A stretch of DNA of 64,000 nucleotides, taken from assembly GCF_009184425.1 (NCBI RefSeq), contig NZ_WELG01000002.1, positions 1,054,001-1,118,000 on the forward strand. Direction: 5' to 3'. Positions 1-8,495 of this stretch are shown here, one piece after another. The notes under the pieces were generated by a model, which saw only the letters and a program-made list of their open reading frames with translations, was not told where the DNA came from and made no database searches. The DNA comes from Flagellimonas olearia (GTDB lineage: Bacteria > Bacteroidota > Bacteroidia > Flavobacteriales > Flavobacteriaceae). Position 1 is the first letter of the stretch. Each line of letters starts with the position of its first letter. Both the position numbers and the translations under genes were made by a program.

Positions 1-1
1 G

Positions 2-85
2 AAGGGAGCCAATGTACTGCGCGATTGGGATGTGGTACAGTTGGACGAAAAGGGAATTGAAAATTATATGGAAGATTTGGATTGA
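2..85 (+). CDS. C-terminal end of an unidentified protein (partial)
   Basis: An open frame runs in from the left edge and stops at a TGA at 83-85, giving 27 residues that end in the acidic sequence ENYMEDLD. Its stop is 24 bp before the aspartate kinase start on the same strand, so the two may be co-transcribed. The fragment is too short to identify. Confidence 0.6.
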   Translation, partial: KGANVLRDWDVVQLDEKGIENYMEDLD

Positions 86-109
86 ACTTCCAGTTAACAA
101 TACTATAGC

Positions 110-1360
110 ATGAGAGTTTTTAAGTTTGGAGGGGCCTCTGTAAAAGATGCCGATGGAGTAAAGAATGTGGTAAATGTCCTCAACCAAATGGGGCATAAAG
201 ATACCTTGGTGGTGATTTCCGCAATGGGAAAGACCACCAACGCCATGGAGAAAGTGGTAGAGGCTTATTTCAAAGATAAGGATGCCGTGGTAGGAATATT
301 GCAAGAGGTTATGGATTATCACGATGGTATCTTGGGTGATTTGTTCAAGAACCCATCCCATCCCGTATATGCAAGGGTTAAGCTACTTTTTGAAGAAGTC
401 AATGGCTTTTTAACGTGGAACAAATCCCCAAAATACGCCTTTGTATATGATCAGGTGGTAGGTTATGGAGAATTGGTTTCGACAACCATTGTGAGCGAAT
501 ATCTCAATGAAGTAGGACTCTCCAATGCGTGGTTGGATGTCCGTACCTTGATCAAAACGGACAATAATTACCGTGATGCCCAAATCAATTGGGAGCGTAC
601 CCAAGATGAAGTTTCTGCAAAGGTGGACATGTCCAAGTTGAACATTACCCAAGGCTTTTTGGGAAGTGATGACAACAACTTTACCACCACTTTGGGTAGG
701 GAAGGTTCGGATTATACCGCGGCCATATTGGCCTACTGCCTCAATGCGGAATCCGTTACCATCTGGAAGGACGTACCCGGTGTGTTGAATGCCGATCCCA
801 GAAACTTCAAGGAAACCCAATTATTGGAGCAGATTTCATATAGGGAAGCCATAGAGTTGGCCTTTTATGGGGCCTCTGTGATTCACCCTAAAACCTTACA
901 GCCTTTGCAGCGCAAGGAAATTCCGTTGCACGTGAAATCCTTCGTGAAACCATCTGATAAAGGAACCACTGTTGGCAAAGGGGTCAATATAGTCCCCAAG
1001 ATTCCATGTTTTATCGTTAAGAAAGATCAGGTGCTCCTTAAGTTGTCCTCTTTGGATTTTTCATTCATAGTGGAGAACAACATCAGTGAAATCTTCAAGT
1101 TGTTCCATGACCATAAATTAAAAGTGGATCTGATCCAGAACTCCGCCATTAGTTTTTCGGTATGTCTGGACAACAAATTCAATGGACTCCAGCCCATGTT
1201 GGATGAACTGAAACGAAAATTCAAGGTAGTCTGCCATGAGGATGTATCCCTTTACACCATTCGTCATTTTGATGATGCGGCCGTAAAATCACTTCAAAAT
1301 GGAAAGTCCGTACTTGTGGAACAACGTGGCAAGGAAACGGTTCAGCTTGTGGTAAAATAG
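110..1360 (+). CDS. Aspartate kinase
   Basis: This 416-residue cytoplasmic enzyme phosphorylates L-aspartate with ATP, the first step of the lysine, threonine, methionine and diaminopimelate branch. The N-terminal amino acid kinase fold begins with the signature KFGGAS (residues 5-10). The substrate-binding block TTLGREGSDYTAA follows near residues 192-205. From about residue 305 the sequence matches the paired ACT regulatory region, so feedback control by an end product such as lysine or threonine is likely; which one cannot be read from sequence. The length is usual for a monofunctional aspartokinase; there is no homoserine dehydrogenase domain. It is followed by the acyltransferase gene on the same strand after 84 bp. 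Confidence 0.93.
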   Translation: MRVFKFGGASVKDADGVKNVVNVLNQMGHKDTLVVISAMGKTTNAMEKVVEAYFKDKDAVVGILQEVMDYHDGILGDLFKNPSHPVYARVKLLFEEVNGFLTWNKSPKYAFVYDQVVGYGELVSTTIVSEYLNEVGLSNAWLDVRTLIKTDNNYRDAQINWERTQDEVSAKVDMSKLNITQGFLGSDDNNFTTTLGREGSDYTAAILAYCLNAESVTIWKDVPGVLNADPRNFKETQLLEQISYREAIELAFYGASVIHPKTLQPLQRKEIPLHVKSFVKPSDKGTTVGKGVNIVPKIPCFIVKKDQVLLKLSSLDFSFIVENNISEIFKLFHDHKLKVDLIQNSAISFSVCLDNKFNGLQPMLDELKRKFKVVCHEDVSLYTIRHFDDAAVKSLQNGKSVLVEQRGKETVQLVVK

Positions 1361-1444
1361 AATAGTTTGCGATACTTTTTGGGATCCAGACCCCAATACC
1401 CGTAATTTTCTATCTTTACGTTTACCTAAACAATACGAAAATTT

Positions 1445-3241
1445 ATGGGGCTGGTTTCTGCGAAAGAGGTAGCAAAGGTAATTCATCTGGACAAGTATGG
1501 CTTTTTGGGCACCTTTGTAGGGTGGCTCTTAATGGTTGCCACCAAGATTACCTCCATAAACCGATTTTACAATAAGAACAAGGAACTCGATGGCCCCGAA
1601 TTCTTGGAGTCCATTTTGGAGTATTATGAAATTGACTTTGAGGTTCCAGAGGAAGATTTAAAAAGACTCCCCAAGACGGGTCCGTACATCACCATCAGCA
1701 ATCACCCTTTGGGCGGTATAGATGGTGTCCTGCTATTGAAACTGATGCTGCACGAGCGTGAGGATTTCAAGATCATAGCCAATTTTTTGCTGCACCGTAT
1801 AGAGCCGTTGAAACCCTACATTATGCCTGTAAATCCTTTTGAAAACCATAAGGATGCCAAGAGCAGTATCATGGGTTTTAAGAATGCACTCAAACACTTA
1901 CAGGAGGGTCATCCGCTGGGGATTTTCCCAGCTGGGGAAGTCTCTACATACCGGGATGGCAAATTGGTGGTGGACCGTCCATGGGAAGAAGCCGCGATCA
2001 AATTGATACGTAAGGCCGAAGTTCCCGTGGTGCCCATTTACTTTCATGCACGTAACAGTCGACTCTTCTATCGGTTGTCCAAAATGAACGATGTGTTCAG
2101 GACGGCCAAGTTGCCTTCAGAATTGACCTCGCAGAGTAGGAGGCCCATCAAGGTTCGAATAGGTCAGCCCATTTCCGTGGCCACACAGAATGAAGAAGAA
2201 ACCTTGGAATCCTACACGGAACTGCTTCGCAAGAAAACCTACCTCTTGGCCAATGTGTTCGAAAAAGAGCGTTTGATCGATAAGGTGCCGACCACATTGA
2301 AGATTCCCAAGCCTCCCAAGAAGATAGCCACCCCGGTTAGCTCCAAAGTGTTGGAAGGGGAAGTGGAAAAATTGCGGGAGAAGGACTGTAGGGTACTCCA
2401 GAGCAAGAACTATGAGGTATATCTGGCCCAACAGAAAGACATTCCCTTTATCCTGAATGAAATAGGAAGACAAAGGGAGATTACGTTCCGCGAAGTTGGG
2501 GAGGGGACCAACAATGCCATTGATTTGGACAAGTTCGACTCCTACTATCACCATCTCTTTTTATGGGATGATGAGGAAAAGAAGATTGTGGGCGCCTACC
2601 GGATGGGATTGGGATCCGAAATCTTCAATCAATACGGGATAGATGGGTTTTACCTGCAGGATCTTTTCCGTTTTGAACCCGAACTATATGGGATGATGGA
2701 AAAATCCATAGAAATGGGGAGGGCCTACATCATCAAGGAATATCAACAAAAACCTATGCCCCTTTTCCTATTATGGAAAGGAATTGTACATACCACATTG
2801 CGTCACCCTGAGCACAAATATCTGATTGGAGGAGTGAGCATCAGCAACCAGTTTTCCAATTTTTCCAAATCCCTGATGATCGAATTTATGAAATCCAATT
2901 ATTGGGACCCCTATGTGGCACAATACATCCGACCCAAAAAGGAGTTCAAGGTAAAGCTCAATGATGCGGACAAGGAGTTTATTTTTGATGAGACCCAGGC
3001 CGACCTCAACAAGTTTGATAAACTGATCAGTGAAGTGGAACCGGGCAGTCTTCGTTTACCCGTTTTGATCAAGAAATACATCAAGCAAAACGCCAAGGTA
3101 GTGGCCTTTAATGTGGATCCGCTGTTCAACAATTCCGTGGATGGACTCATGTACATTCGGATTGCGGATCTCCCTGAAAGTACGGTAAAACCCGTTATGG
3201 AAGAATTTCAAGCAGAGTTGGAGCGTAAAATGGGGCAATGA
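1445..3241 (+). CDS. olsF: Bifunctional OlsF-type acyltransferase (aminolipid synthesis)
   Basis: A 598-residue fusion. The N-terminal half is a PlsC-like O-acyltransferase with the acceptor/catalytic block NHPLGG (residues 86-91, followed by ID) and the FPAGE block (161-165). The C-terminal half (about 310-550) is a GNAT/hemolysin-like N-acyltransferase of the OlsB type. In Flavobacterium and Serratia, fusions of this architecture (OlsF) carry out both acylations of ornithine-lipid synthesis. In Bacteroides the same two steps are done by separate GlsB and GlsA enzymes on glycine. The amino acid head group used here is therefore uncertain. The enzyme should act at the inner face of the cytoplasmic membrane. 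The stop overlaps the start of the next gene (ATGA), suggesting translational coupling. Confidence 0.85.
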   Translation: MGLVSAKEVAKVIHLDKYGFLGTFVGWLLMVATKITSINRFYNKNKELDGPEFLESILEYYEIDFEVPEEDLKRLPKTGPYITISNHPLGGIDGVLLLKLMLHEREDFKIIANFLLHRIEPLKPYIMPVNPFENHKDAKSSIMGFKNALKHLQEGHPLGIFPAGEVSTYRDGKLVVDRPWEEAAIKLIRKAEVPVVPIYFHARNSRLFYRLSKMNDVFRTAKLPSELTSQSRRPIKVRIGQPISVATQNEEETLESYTELLRKKTYLLANVFEKERLIDKVPTTLKIPKPPKKIATPVSSKVLEGEVEKLREKDCRVLQSKNYEVYLAQQKDIPFILNEIGRQREITFREVGEGTNNAIDLDKFDSYYHHLFLWDDEEKKIVGAYRMGLGSEIFNQYGIDGFYLQDLFRFEPELYGMMEKSIEMGRAYIIKEYQQKPMPLFLLWKGIVHTTLRHPEHKYLIGGVSISNQFSNFSKSLMIEFMKSNYWDPYVAQYIRPKKEFKVKLNDADKEFIFDETQADLNKFDKLISEVEPGSLRLPVLIKKYIKQNAKVVAFNVDPLFNNSVDGLMYIRIADLPESTVKPVMEEFQAELERKMGQ

Positions 3242-4263
3242 GTTGGTCATTGAAAATCTTTTGGGCAATCGGGTTTCTTTCCACATTTTCTGTTCAAGTA
3301 TGGGCCCAGGAGATAACAGGAACCGTTCTCGATTCTAAGACCAAAGAACCCATTTTTGGTGCCTCGGTATATTATGACGGGAGTTCCGTGGGTACCATGA
3401 CCGATGAAAACGGGAATTTTGAAATACGCCTTCCCTACCGGAACAATGCTGTTTTGGTGATAAGCCATTTAGGATATCAGGCCAAGGAAATGGTCAATTT
3501 GCCCGAGGATGCCATATTACGCGTACTCCTCCAAGAACAGGTTGAAGATCTTCAGGAAGTGGTGTTGACTTCCGATCCTTTTTCGCGTAAGGAGAAATTG
3601 GAAGTCTTCCGGCTGGAATTTTTGGGGGACACCCGGGGAGGACGTTCCAGTATCATTGAGAACGAAGAGGATATACGGCTGTATTTTAACTCGGAGGACA
3701 ATACCCTTTCCGCATACTGCGATAAGCCTATCGTGATTCAGAATGATTATTTGGGCTACCGGGTTTTCTTTTACGTGGATGAGTTCAAGATTTTTTTCAA
3801 AAGGAAAAGTTTGGAACGTATTGATAATATTCATCAGACCCTTTTTGATGGATCTACCCGTTTTTTTGACACCTCCCAAGGGAATCCCAAAATTGCAGAG
3901 CGGAGAGCAAAGGCTTATCTGGGTTCTCCACGACATTTCATGAGAGCCTGTTGGTATGGCGATGTTGAAAATCAGAATTTTAAGCTCAAAAAGAACTACA
4001 AGGATGTGGTCCTGACGGATTTTATGGTGAATATGGCCAAGCCTGATCAAGATTTAAGGGATATCCGGTTTATGGGTAGCCAATATGTGATCTATTACAG
4101 GCAAAATGGCAATTACAGGTCCACACTCAAAATCAATGAATTGGACACTACCTATATCTTGGATAGATATGGCAACTATTCGCCCTTTGAAAGCTTGGCT
4201 TTTGGTGGCCATATGTCCGATTACCGTCTAGGGGATATGCTTCCCATGGACTACGGTCTCTGA
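3238..4263 (+). CDS. Exported protein with carboxypeptidase-like regulatory domain
   Basis: The 341-residue product has a cleavable signal peptide (hydrophobic to about residue 23, ending VWAQ). It then has a CarboxypepD_reg-like beta-sandwich (about 25-105: ITGTVLDSKTKEPIFGASV, later ISHLGYQ), the domain that also precedes Bacteroidetes TonB receptors. The remaining 230 residues are rich in Asp, Tyr and Phe and resemble no enzyme I know; no beta-barrel or plug domain follows. It is probably periplasmic or outer-membrane-associated. Its start overlaps the olsF stop by 4 bp, so it is likely made from the same mRNA, but a link to lipid synthesis is only a guess. Confidence 0.75.
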   Translation: MSWSLKIFWAIGFLSTFSVQVWAQEITGTVLDSKTKEPIFGASVYYDGSSVGTMTDENGNFEIRLPYRNNAVLVISHLGYQAKEMVNLPEDAILRVLLQEQVEDLQEVVLTSDPFSRKEKLEVFRLEFLGDTRGGRSSIIENEEDIRLYFNSEDNTLSAYCDKPIVIQNDYLGYRVFFYVDEFKIFFKRKSLERIDNIHQTLFDGSTRFFDTSQGNPKIAERRAKAYLGSPRHFMRACWYGDVENQNFKLKKNYKDVVLTDFMVNMAKPDQDLRDIRFMGSQYVIYYRQNGNYRSTLKINELDTTYILDRYGNYSPFESLAFGGHMSDYRLGDMLPMDYGL

Positions 4264-4272
4264 TATTATTGA

Positions 4273-4695
4273 TTAGCCCATAAGTTCCTCCTTTACAAAA
4301 TCATGGCAAAACTCCTTGATTTCTTCCCGAGTCTTTAAAAAGGCATCGTGGATTTCCTTTTCGTTGCCTTTGACCTTGGAAGGGTCGGAAAAATTTTGGT
4401 GGATTCGTCTAGCGTTTTGGGCGGGGATAAAAGGACAGTTTTCCTTGGCGTGGTCACATACAGTGATGATGTAATCCCAGTCAATGCCGGTATACTCATC
4501 CACGTGGTTGGAGGTATGGTTTGAAATGTCAACCTTGTCTTCTTTCATGATGGCCACGGCTCCTGGATTGAGTCCATGAGTTTCTATTCCTGCGCTATAA
4601 ATGTTCGCCAACTTATCTTGAAAATAGTTGAGGTAGCCATGGGCCATTTGGCTTCTACAGGAATTTCCGGTACAGAGTACCAATACGTTTTTCAT
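4273..4695 (-). CDS. arsC: Arsenate reductase, low-MW phosphatase (ArsC) family
   Basis: A 140-residue protein of the low-molecular-weight tyrosine phosphatase fold. The P-loop CTGNSCRS lies at residues 8-15, the CX5R nucleophile motif typical of thioredoxin-coupled arsenate reductases. Candidate resolving cysteines lie at about 81 and 87 in TVCDHAKENCPF, as in the S. aureus pI258 ArsC type. The expected reaction is reduction of arsenate to arsenite in the cytoplasm. It is the last gene of a minus-strand cluster with arsR, a DUF6428-like gene and a GNAT gene. No arsenite efflux gene is in the cluster. Confidence 0.9.
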   Translation of the reverse strand: MKNVLVLCTGNSCRSQMAHGYLNYFQDKLANIYSAGIETHGLNPGAVAIMKEDKVDISNHTSNHVDEYTGIDWDYIITVCDHAKENCPFIPAQNARRIHQNFSDPSKVKGNEKEIHDAFLKTREEIKEFCHDFVKEELMG

Positions 4696-4722
4696 TTTTT
4701 TATTTGGTTTTTGATGTGATGC

Positions 4723-5214
4723 TTATTCTATTCCAACCTTGTTACTACGCCTTTCAAACAATAGGTTGTCTTTCCAGGCCCCGTGGATTTTACCCACGCG
4801 TTCGCGCTTGCCAATATAGCGAAAACCCACTGTTTCATGGAGTTTGACGCTCCCTTTATTTTCAGGGAAAATACCGGATTGCAGTGTCCAGAATCCAGCC
4901 TCTTCACTTTCAATGATAAGCTGTTGCATAAGCTGTTTTCCAACCCCTTTTCCGCGGCTATTGGAGCCAATGTACACACTGACTTCGGCAACACCTCCGT
5001 ATACACATCTGCTTGAGACAGGTGACAGTGCCGCCCAACCTAGTACCATACCATTTTGCTCAGCGACCAACCTACATGAATTGATATGGGATTGGTCCCA
5101 ACTTTCATAGGTTGGGGCTTTGGTCTCGAAAGTGGCAAAGCCAGTAGCGATACCTTCGGTATAGATTTGCTGTACCTGCTCCCAATCGGAAGCTTTCATG
5201 GCGCGGATCAACAT
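4723..5214 (-). CDS. GNAT N-acetyltransferase (ArsN/phosphinothricin acetyltransferase-like)
   Basis: A 163-residue GNAT enzyme starting at MLIRAM. The open frame extends 40 residues further upstream, but that part overlaps the preceding gene; the chosen start lies 10 bp after that gene's stop. Core GNAT motifs are visible: VSVYIGSNSRGKGVGKQLM (acetyl-CoA pyrophosphate loop) and a later HETVGFRYIGKRERVGKIHG stretch. The combination resembles the phosphinothricin acetyltransferase (pat/bar) group, which includes ArsN proteins of ars operons that acetylate trivalent organoarsenicals. The ars context favours that role, but substrate is not provable from sequence. Confidence 0.82.
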   Translation of the reverse strand: MLIRAMKASDWEQVQQIYTEGIATGFATFETKAPTYESWDQSHINSCRLVAEQNGMVLGWAALSPVSSRCVYGGVAEVSVYIGSNSRGKGVGKQLMQQLIIESEEAGFWTLQSGIFPENKGSVKLHETVGFRYIGKRERVGKIHGAWKDNLLFERRSNKVGIE

Positions 5215-5224
5215 GGTGTCTTTT

Positions 5225-5722
5225 TTAACAGCAACCCGATCCAGGGGAGCAACTGGCTTCGGTTTCAACGGTGGATGCGGCAGAAGCTGGTTCAACCCCG
5301 CAAGTTTCCTTGGCCTTGCAATCTGTTTTTTCAATGGACAGTTTTATAATGAGTTTTTTTTCGTCCAAAGCATAGTCATCCACAAAAAGCTGGGCCGTGT
5401 GAAAGTCATCATTGCTGTATTCAAACTTGATTTCAGCGTCTTTTTGCATGGGTTTTATCCGATCTACCTTGTTCAGGATGGACAAGGCCTTGTATACGGA
5501 CATAAAATCCCTTTTTCCAATTTCTGTGGGACTTTCCCATAGCTGGACCACGGTTTCTTTCCAGAAATCCGTTCCCGCGCCGCAGTCAACAGAATCCACG
5601 GTGATATTTTTTACTTCAGTGATGTGATAATTGGCTCCAACCAATCTATCCTTTGTGTATTCAAACAGTAGACTTTTGTCTTGGTGTTGTTGGAGGATGG
5701 ATAAAAATTCTGATGTTTTCAT
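5225..5722 (-). CDS. DUF6428-like protein of the ars operon, Cys-rich C terminus
   Basis: The likely start, MKTSEFLSIL, lies one base after the arsR TAA stop, so the two genes are translationally linked; upstream in-frame codons fall inside arsR. The 165-residue product resembles small proteins that sit next to arsR in Flavobacteriia (from memory, DUF6428). Visible features are an N-terminal helical segment, a central VDCGAGTDFW sequence, and an unusual tail with two Cys clusters (CKAKETCG and CSPGSGCC at the end) that could bind thiophilic metals or metalloids. No catalytic motif is recognised. A role as an arsenic-binding accessory protein is inferred only from these cysteines and context. 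Confidence 0.75.
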   Translation of the reverse strand: MKTSEFLSILQQHQDKSLLFEYTKDRLVGANYHITEVKNITVDSVDCGAGTDFWKETVVQLWESPTEIGKRDFMSVYKALSILNKVDRIKPMQKDAEIKFEYSNDDFHTAQLFVDDYALDEKKLIIKLSIEKTDCKAKETCGVEPASAASTVETEASCSPGSGCC

Positions 5723-5723
5723 G

Positions 5724-6047
5724 TTAACAACAATTACGGTTAATATTGGAGAAGAACGTGTGGAAGGCTTGTTGGAGCTCTTCCCAGCGTTCTTGATTAA
5801 TACAGTAGCAAAGATTTTTCCCCTCAAAAGTCCCTTTGAGCAGCCCAATTTTCTTGATTTCGTTCAAATGTTGGGATATGGTGGGTTGGGCCAAACCAAT
5901 CACATCCACAAGATCATTGCATATACAAGCATCCTGTTTGCTGATATATTCCAGGATGGCCACGCGTGCAGGATGCGCCATGACCTTGGCTATTTGGGCC
6001 AGTTCGTTATGGGTTGGTGAAAAGATATGTGTTTTGGAAGCTCCCAT
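5724..6047 (-). CDS. arsR: ArsR/SmtB-family metalloregulator
   Basis: A 107-residue winged-helix repressor. The recognition region reads GLAQPTISQHLNEIKKIGLLKG. The segment preceding it, DACICNDLVDVIG, carries two Cys at the place where classical ArsR proteins have the ELCVCDL arsenite-binding motif, and a further NCC sits at the C terminus. Trivalent arsenic binding should release it from its operator. It heads the arsR-DUF6428-GNAT-arsC cluster, which it probably autoregulates; a 12-bp palindrome lies 32 bp upstream of the start. Confidence 0.9.
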   Translation of the reverse strand: MGASKTHIFSPTHNELAQIAKVMAHPARVAILEYISKQDACICNDLVDVIGLAQPTISQHLNEIKKIGLLKGTFEGKNLCYCINQERWEELQQAFHTFFSNINRNCC

Positions 6048-6078
6048 ATGAGGGTATTTTTCTTTGATGTTTAATTTT

Positions 6079-6090
6079 ATATTGCAATAT
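6079..6090. promoter_or_regulatory. Candidate ArsR operator
   Basis: A perfect 12-bp palindrome, ATATTGCAATAT, lies 32-43 bp upstream of the arsR start codon. The minus-strand reading TAATATTG here is one base off the TAnnTTTG -7 box, so a repressor bound here could block transcription. The assignment rests on position and symmetry only. Confidence 0.4.
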
Positions 6091-6111
6091 TACGATAAAG
6101 CAAGTAAAAAT

Positions 6112-6140
6112 AAAAGCCAGAAGAGAAAAATCTGGCTTTT
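6112..6140 (-). terminator. Intrinsic terminator after the DUF4870 gene
   Basis: Inverted repeat AAAAGCCAGA (6112-6121) and TCTGGCTTTT (6131-6140), 10-bp stem with a 9-nt loop. On the minus strand it ends in a U-rich tract, 10 bp after the stop of the DUF4870 gene. It separates that gene from the ars operon. Confidence 0.75.
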
Positions 6141-6149
6141 GTATCTGTT

Positions 6150-6590
6150 TTATAGGCTTTTGAACCAGTTTTGGAAGTGTTCCCCTACCAAAAAGACCGG
6201 TTTTTGTGTTCCGTTTATGGCGCCGATCAAACTAACGACCCAAAGGATAACCGGGAATATCCATCCAATAAGGTTTACCACTGGGATGAGTCCCAAAACA
6301 AACCCAACCAGAAAAATTCCGAGTACCTGCCTTACATAAAAAGAACCTATTTCGGTTTTGTTGCTGTTGTTCATGATGATGGCTATAATCCATCCGATCA
6401 AAGTCAAATGGGCAACAAGGGCAACTGTTTTACCGCTATCAGGGTTTTTGGGATCAAAGGTCTCCTTTACATCCTCCTTGAAATCACTTGCGGCTTCCTT
6501 GGCTTCCTCCGCAGCTTCTTTGGCTGCATCTTTGGCTTTGTCAAAAGCTTCTTCAGCTTTGTCTCCTAAGTCTTTTTTTTCTTCGGACAT
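6150..6590 (-). CDS. DUF4870 membrane protein with charged helical N terminus
   Basis: The 146-residue product has two parts. Residues 1-50 are an Ala/Glu/Lys-rich amphipathic helix resembling YtxH or LEA-type stress proteins. Residues 55-146 hold about three hydrophobic segments with a VRQVLGIFLVGFVLGLIPVV core, typical of the DUF4870 (Tic20-like) family of inner-membrane proteins. It stands alone, followed by its own terminator. Biochemical function is unknown. Confidence 0.8.
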   Translation of the reverse strand: MSEEKKDLGDKAEEAFDKAKDAAKEAAEEAKEAASDFKEDVKETFDPKNPDSGKTVALVAHLTLIGWIIAIIMNNSNKTEIGSFYVRQVLGIFLVGFVLGLIPVVNLIGWIFPVILWVVSLIGAINGTQKPVFLVGEHFQNWFKSL

Positions 6591-6642
6591 GGTTTTAATG
6601 TGTTGGTTAAACGAGTTTTAAATGTAGCAAATTATTCAATAC

Positions 6643-7029
6643 CTAAAGAAATGCTTTATCAACAGGCTCCCACAATTCCAATTTATTGCCTTCCGGATCC
6701 ATGATCCACCCAAATTTACCATAGTCGTATTCCTCTATTTCCCCCACTACGGTGACGCCCTCTTTTTTTAAGGTTTCCAGCAATTCCACCAAGTTTTCTA
6801 CCCTAAAGTTCATCATAAACTGCTTTTCACTGGGTTGAAAATAGGTAGTGTCTTCGGCAAAAGGACTCCATTGGGTCATACAATCATTTCCCTTTTGATC
6901 CTTCCACCAAAAGGAACATCCATATTGGTCCGTGTTGAAACCCAAATGAGTCTTGTACCAATCCTTGATTTTGCTCGGGTCTTTGGTCTTAAAGAAAAAT
7001 CCGCCAATTCCAGTTACTCTTTGTTTCAT
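6643..7029 (-). CDS. VOC-family (glyoxalase/bleomycin-resistance fold) protein
   Basis: A 128-residue single VOC domain: two beta-alpha-beta-beta-beta modules with the closing signature GWIMDPEGNKLELWEP near the C terminus, where Glu is the usual metal ligand. It is about the usual size for a one-domain VOC protein that dimerises. The start overlaps the stop of the upstream DUF1801 gene (ATGA). Substrate cannot be predicted. Confidence 0.85.
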   Translation of the reverse strand: MKQRVTGIGGFFFKTKDPSKIKDWYKTHLGFNTDQYGCSFWWKDQKGNDCMTQWSPFAEDTTYFQPSEKQFMMNFRVENLVELLETLKKEGVTVVGEIEEYDYGKFGWIMDPEGNKLELWEPVDKAFL

Positions 7030-7484
7030 GATCTTTTAATGTTTTGTTCATATAAAGCGACCCAATCCTGAGGGGTTATTTTTTCACATAGTTGGGCAAT
7101 CAGCTCAAAGGGAATGGTTTTTTCATTTTTAAAACGAATACAGCTTTTGCCCATATCCAATTTGGTTGATACGTACTTGGGGTACTCCTCCACAAACCAA
7201 TCGTGAAGCTCTGGATTGGCATAAATGCCGGAATGGTATAGGGCTATAAAATTTTTCTGTGAAGCGATATTGATAAAGGGCAGTGGCAGACTAGGATTGC
7301 AGTGGTACCCATCTGGATATAGGGAATGTGGTACCACGTAGCCGATCATTTTATAACTGATGCATTCCTGAAAACCTTTGGGGAGATTTGCCTTGACCGT
7401 TTCCCTTAATTTGGAAACGGCCTCCCGATGGTCTTTTGGGACTTTACGGATATATTCATCCGGGGTTTGGGCGTCTATGGTCAT
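7026..7484 (-). CDS. DUF1801 (YdhG-like) protein
   Basis: The start chosen is MTIDAQTPDEYI; 11 further in-frame codons lie upstream but do not resemble the family. The 152-residue product has the DUF1801 pattern: an N-terminal TPDEYI and LRETVKANLP stretch, a central ECISYKMIGYVVP, then INIASQKNFIALYHSGIY, and a Lys-rich GKSCIRFKNEKTIPFELI end. The family is widespread in Bacteroidetes and Firmicutes and has no established activity. It is translationally coupled to the VOC gene. Confidence 0.85.
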   Translation of the reverse strand: MTIDAQTPDEYIRKVPKDHREAVSKLRETVKANLPKGFQECISYKMIGYVVPHSLYPDGYHCNPSLPLPFINIASQKNFIALYHSGIYANPELHDWFVEEYPKYVSTKLDMGKSCIRFKNEKTIPFELIAQLCEKITPQDWVALYEQNIKRS

Positions 7485-7543
7485 TTTTAGTGAATTTTGC
7501 CAACGGCCCAAAGCCAATATTAGGGCGGCTTAGGCTTTTAAAG

Positions 7544-8476
7544 TTAACAAAATTTCTCTTTGACCTTGTCCACAATGGTCTGGGCCAATTTTTCTTTGCT
7601 TTCCACGGTCCATCCGGCCACATGGGGGGTCAATAGTACATTTTTAGCCTTTCGAAGATATTTGAAGGCCTTGGGTTTTTGGATGAACATGTTTTCAAAG
7701 GACTTCTTTTCATATTCCAATACATCCAACCCTGCACCCAATACTTTCCCGGATTTTAATCCAATGACCAAGTCTTTGGTCACTACGCATTTTCCCCGGG
7801 CCGTGTTCAATAACCAAAAGGGTTTGTGAAATGCATCTATGAACGTGGAGTTGACCATGCCCACAGTAAGTTCGGTCTGGGGTACGTGAAGGCTTACGAC
7901 ATCCGATTTTTGTTGAAACTCCATAACGCCTACTTGGCGGGCGTTTTCATCGCCAACACCTCCCACAATATCATAACAGATGACTTCCACATCAAAGCCA
8001 CGGAGTTTTTTGGCAAATGCCTTTCCCATGTTTCCATAGCCTATTATGCCCACGGTTTTACCATCCAGTTCCACGCCACGGTTCCCCTCACGGTCCCATT
8101 TCCCTTTTTTTACCTCACGGTTGGCCTTTCCCATATGGTTCATGAGGGACAATAGCATCCCCAAGGTGTGTTCGCCTACAGCATTCCGATTGCCCTCTGG
8201 GGCAGAGGCAAGGAAGACCCCTTTGTGTTTGGCATACTCCACATCAATGTTTTCCAAGCCGGCACCGACCCTTCCAATGAATTTTAAATTGATGGCCTTG
8301 TCCAAGAATTCTTGGTCCAGGGTGAATCTACTTCGGATGATCACACCGTCGTATTCGTGTATTTTGCGTTCCACTTCTTCCTTGGAAGAAACGTAATCTT
8401 CATGATTTTCAAAACCCAGTTGTGCAAACTGTTCCAGAAGTAGGGGGTGGTTGGTATCCAGATGGAGAACTTTCAT
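7544..8476 (-). CDS. D-isomer 2-hydroxyacid dehydrogenase (phosphoglycerate dehydrogenase-like)
   Basis: A 310-residue NAD-dependent oxidoreductase starting at MKVLHLDTNHP; the longer frame adds 18 residues with no family resemblance. The Rossmann loop GIIGYGNMGKAF lies near the middle, preceded by RVGAGLENID (substrate-binding region) and followed by LLNTARGKCV with the catalytic Arg. The ..LTPHVAGWT.. segment carries the catalytic His, with an Asp/Glu in LGAGLDVLEYE. It lacks the C-terminal ACT domain of long SerA enzymes. It could be the short-type phosphoglycerate dehydrogenase of serine synthesis or another 2-hydroxyacid reductase. Confidence 0.85.
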   Translation of the reverse strand: MKVLHLDTNHPLLLEQFAQLGFENHEDYVSSKEEVERKIHEYDGVIIRSRFTLDQEFLDKAINLKFIGRVGAGLENIDVEYAKHKGVFLASAPEGNRNAVGEHTLGMLLSLMNHMGKANREVKKGKWDREGNRGVELDGKTVGIIGYGNMGKAFAKKLRGFDVEVICYDIVGGVGDENARQVGVMEFQQKSDVVSLHVPQTELTVGMVNSTFIDAFHKPFWLLNTARGKCVVTKDLVIGLKSGKVLGAGLDVLEYEKKSFENMFIQKPKAFKYLRKAKNVLLTPHVAGWTVESKEKLAQTIVDKVKEKFC

Positions 8477-8495
8477 GGGGTCAAATATACAATTC

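Noticed and set aside
5223-5334. Longer N terminus for the GNAT gene
   Set aside because: The added 40 residues lie inside the upstream DUF6428-like gene in another frame and do not resemble GNAT proteins.
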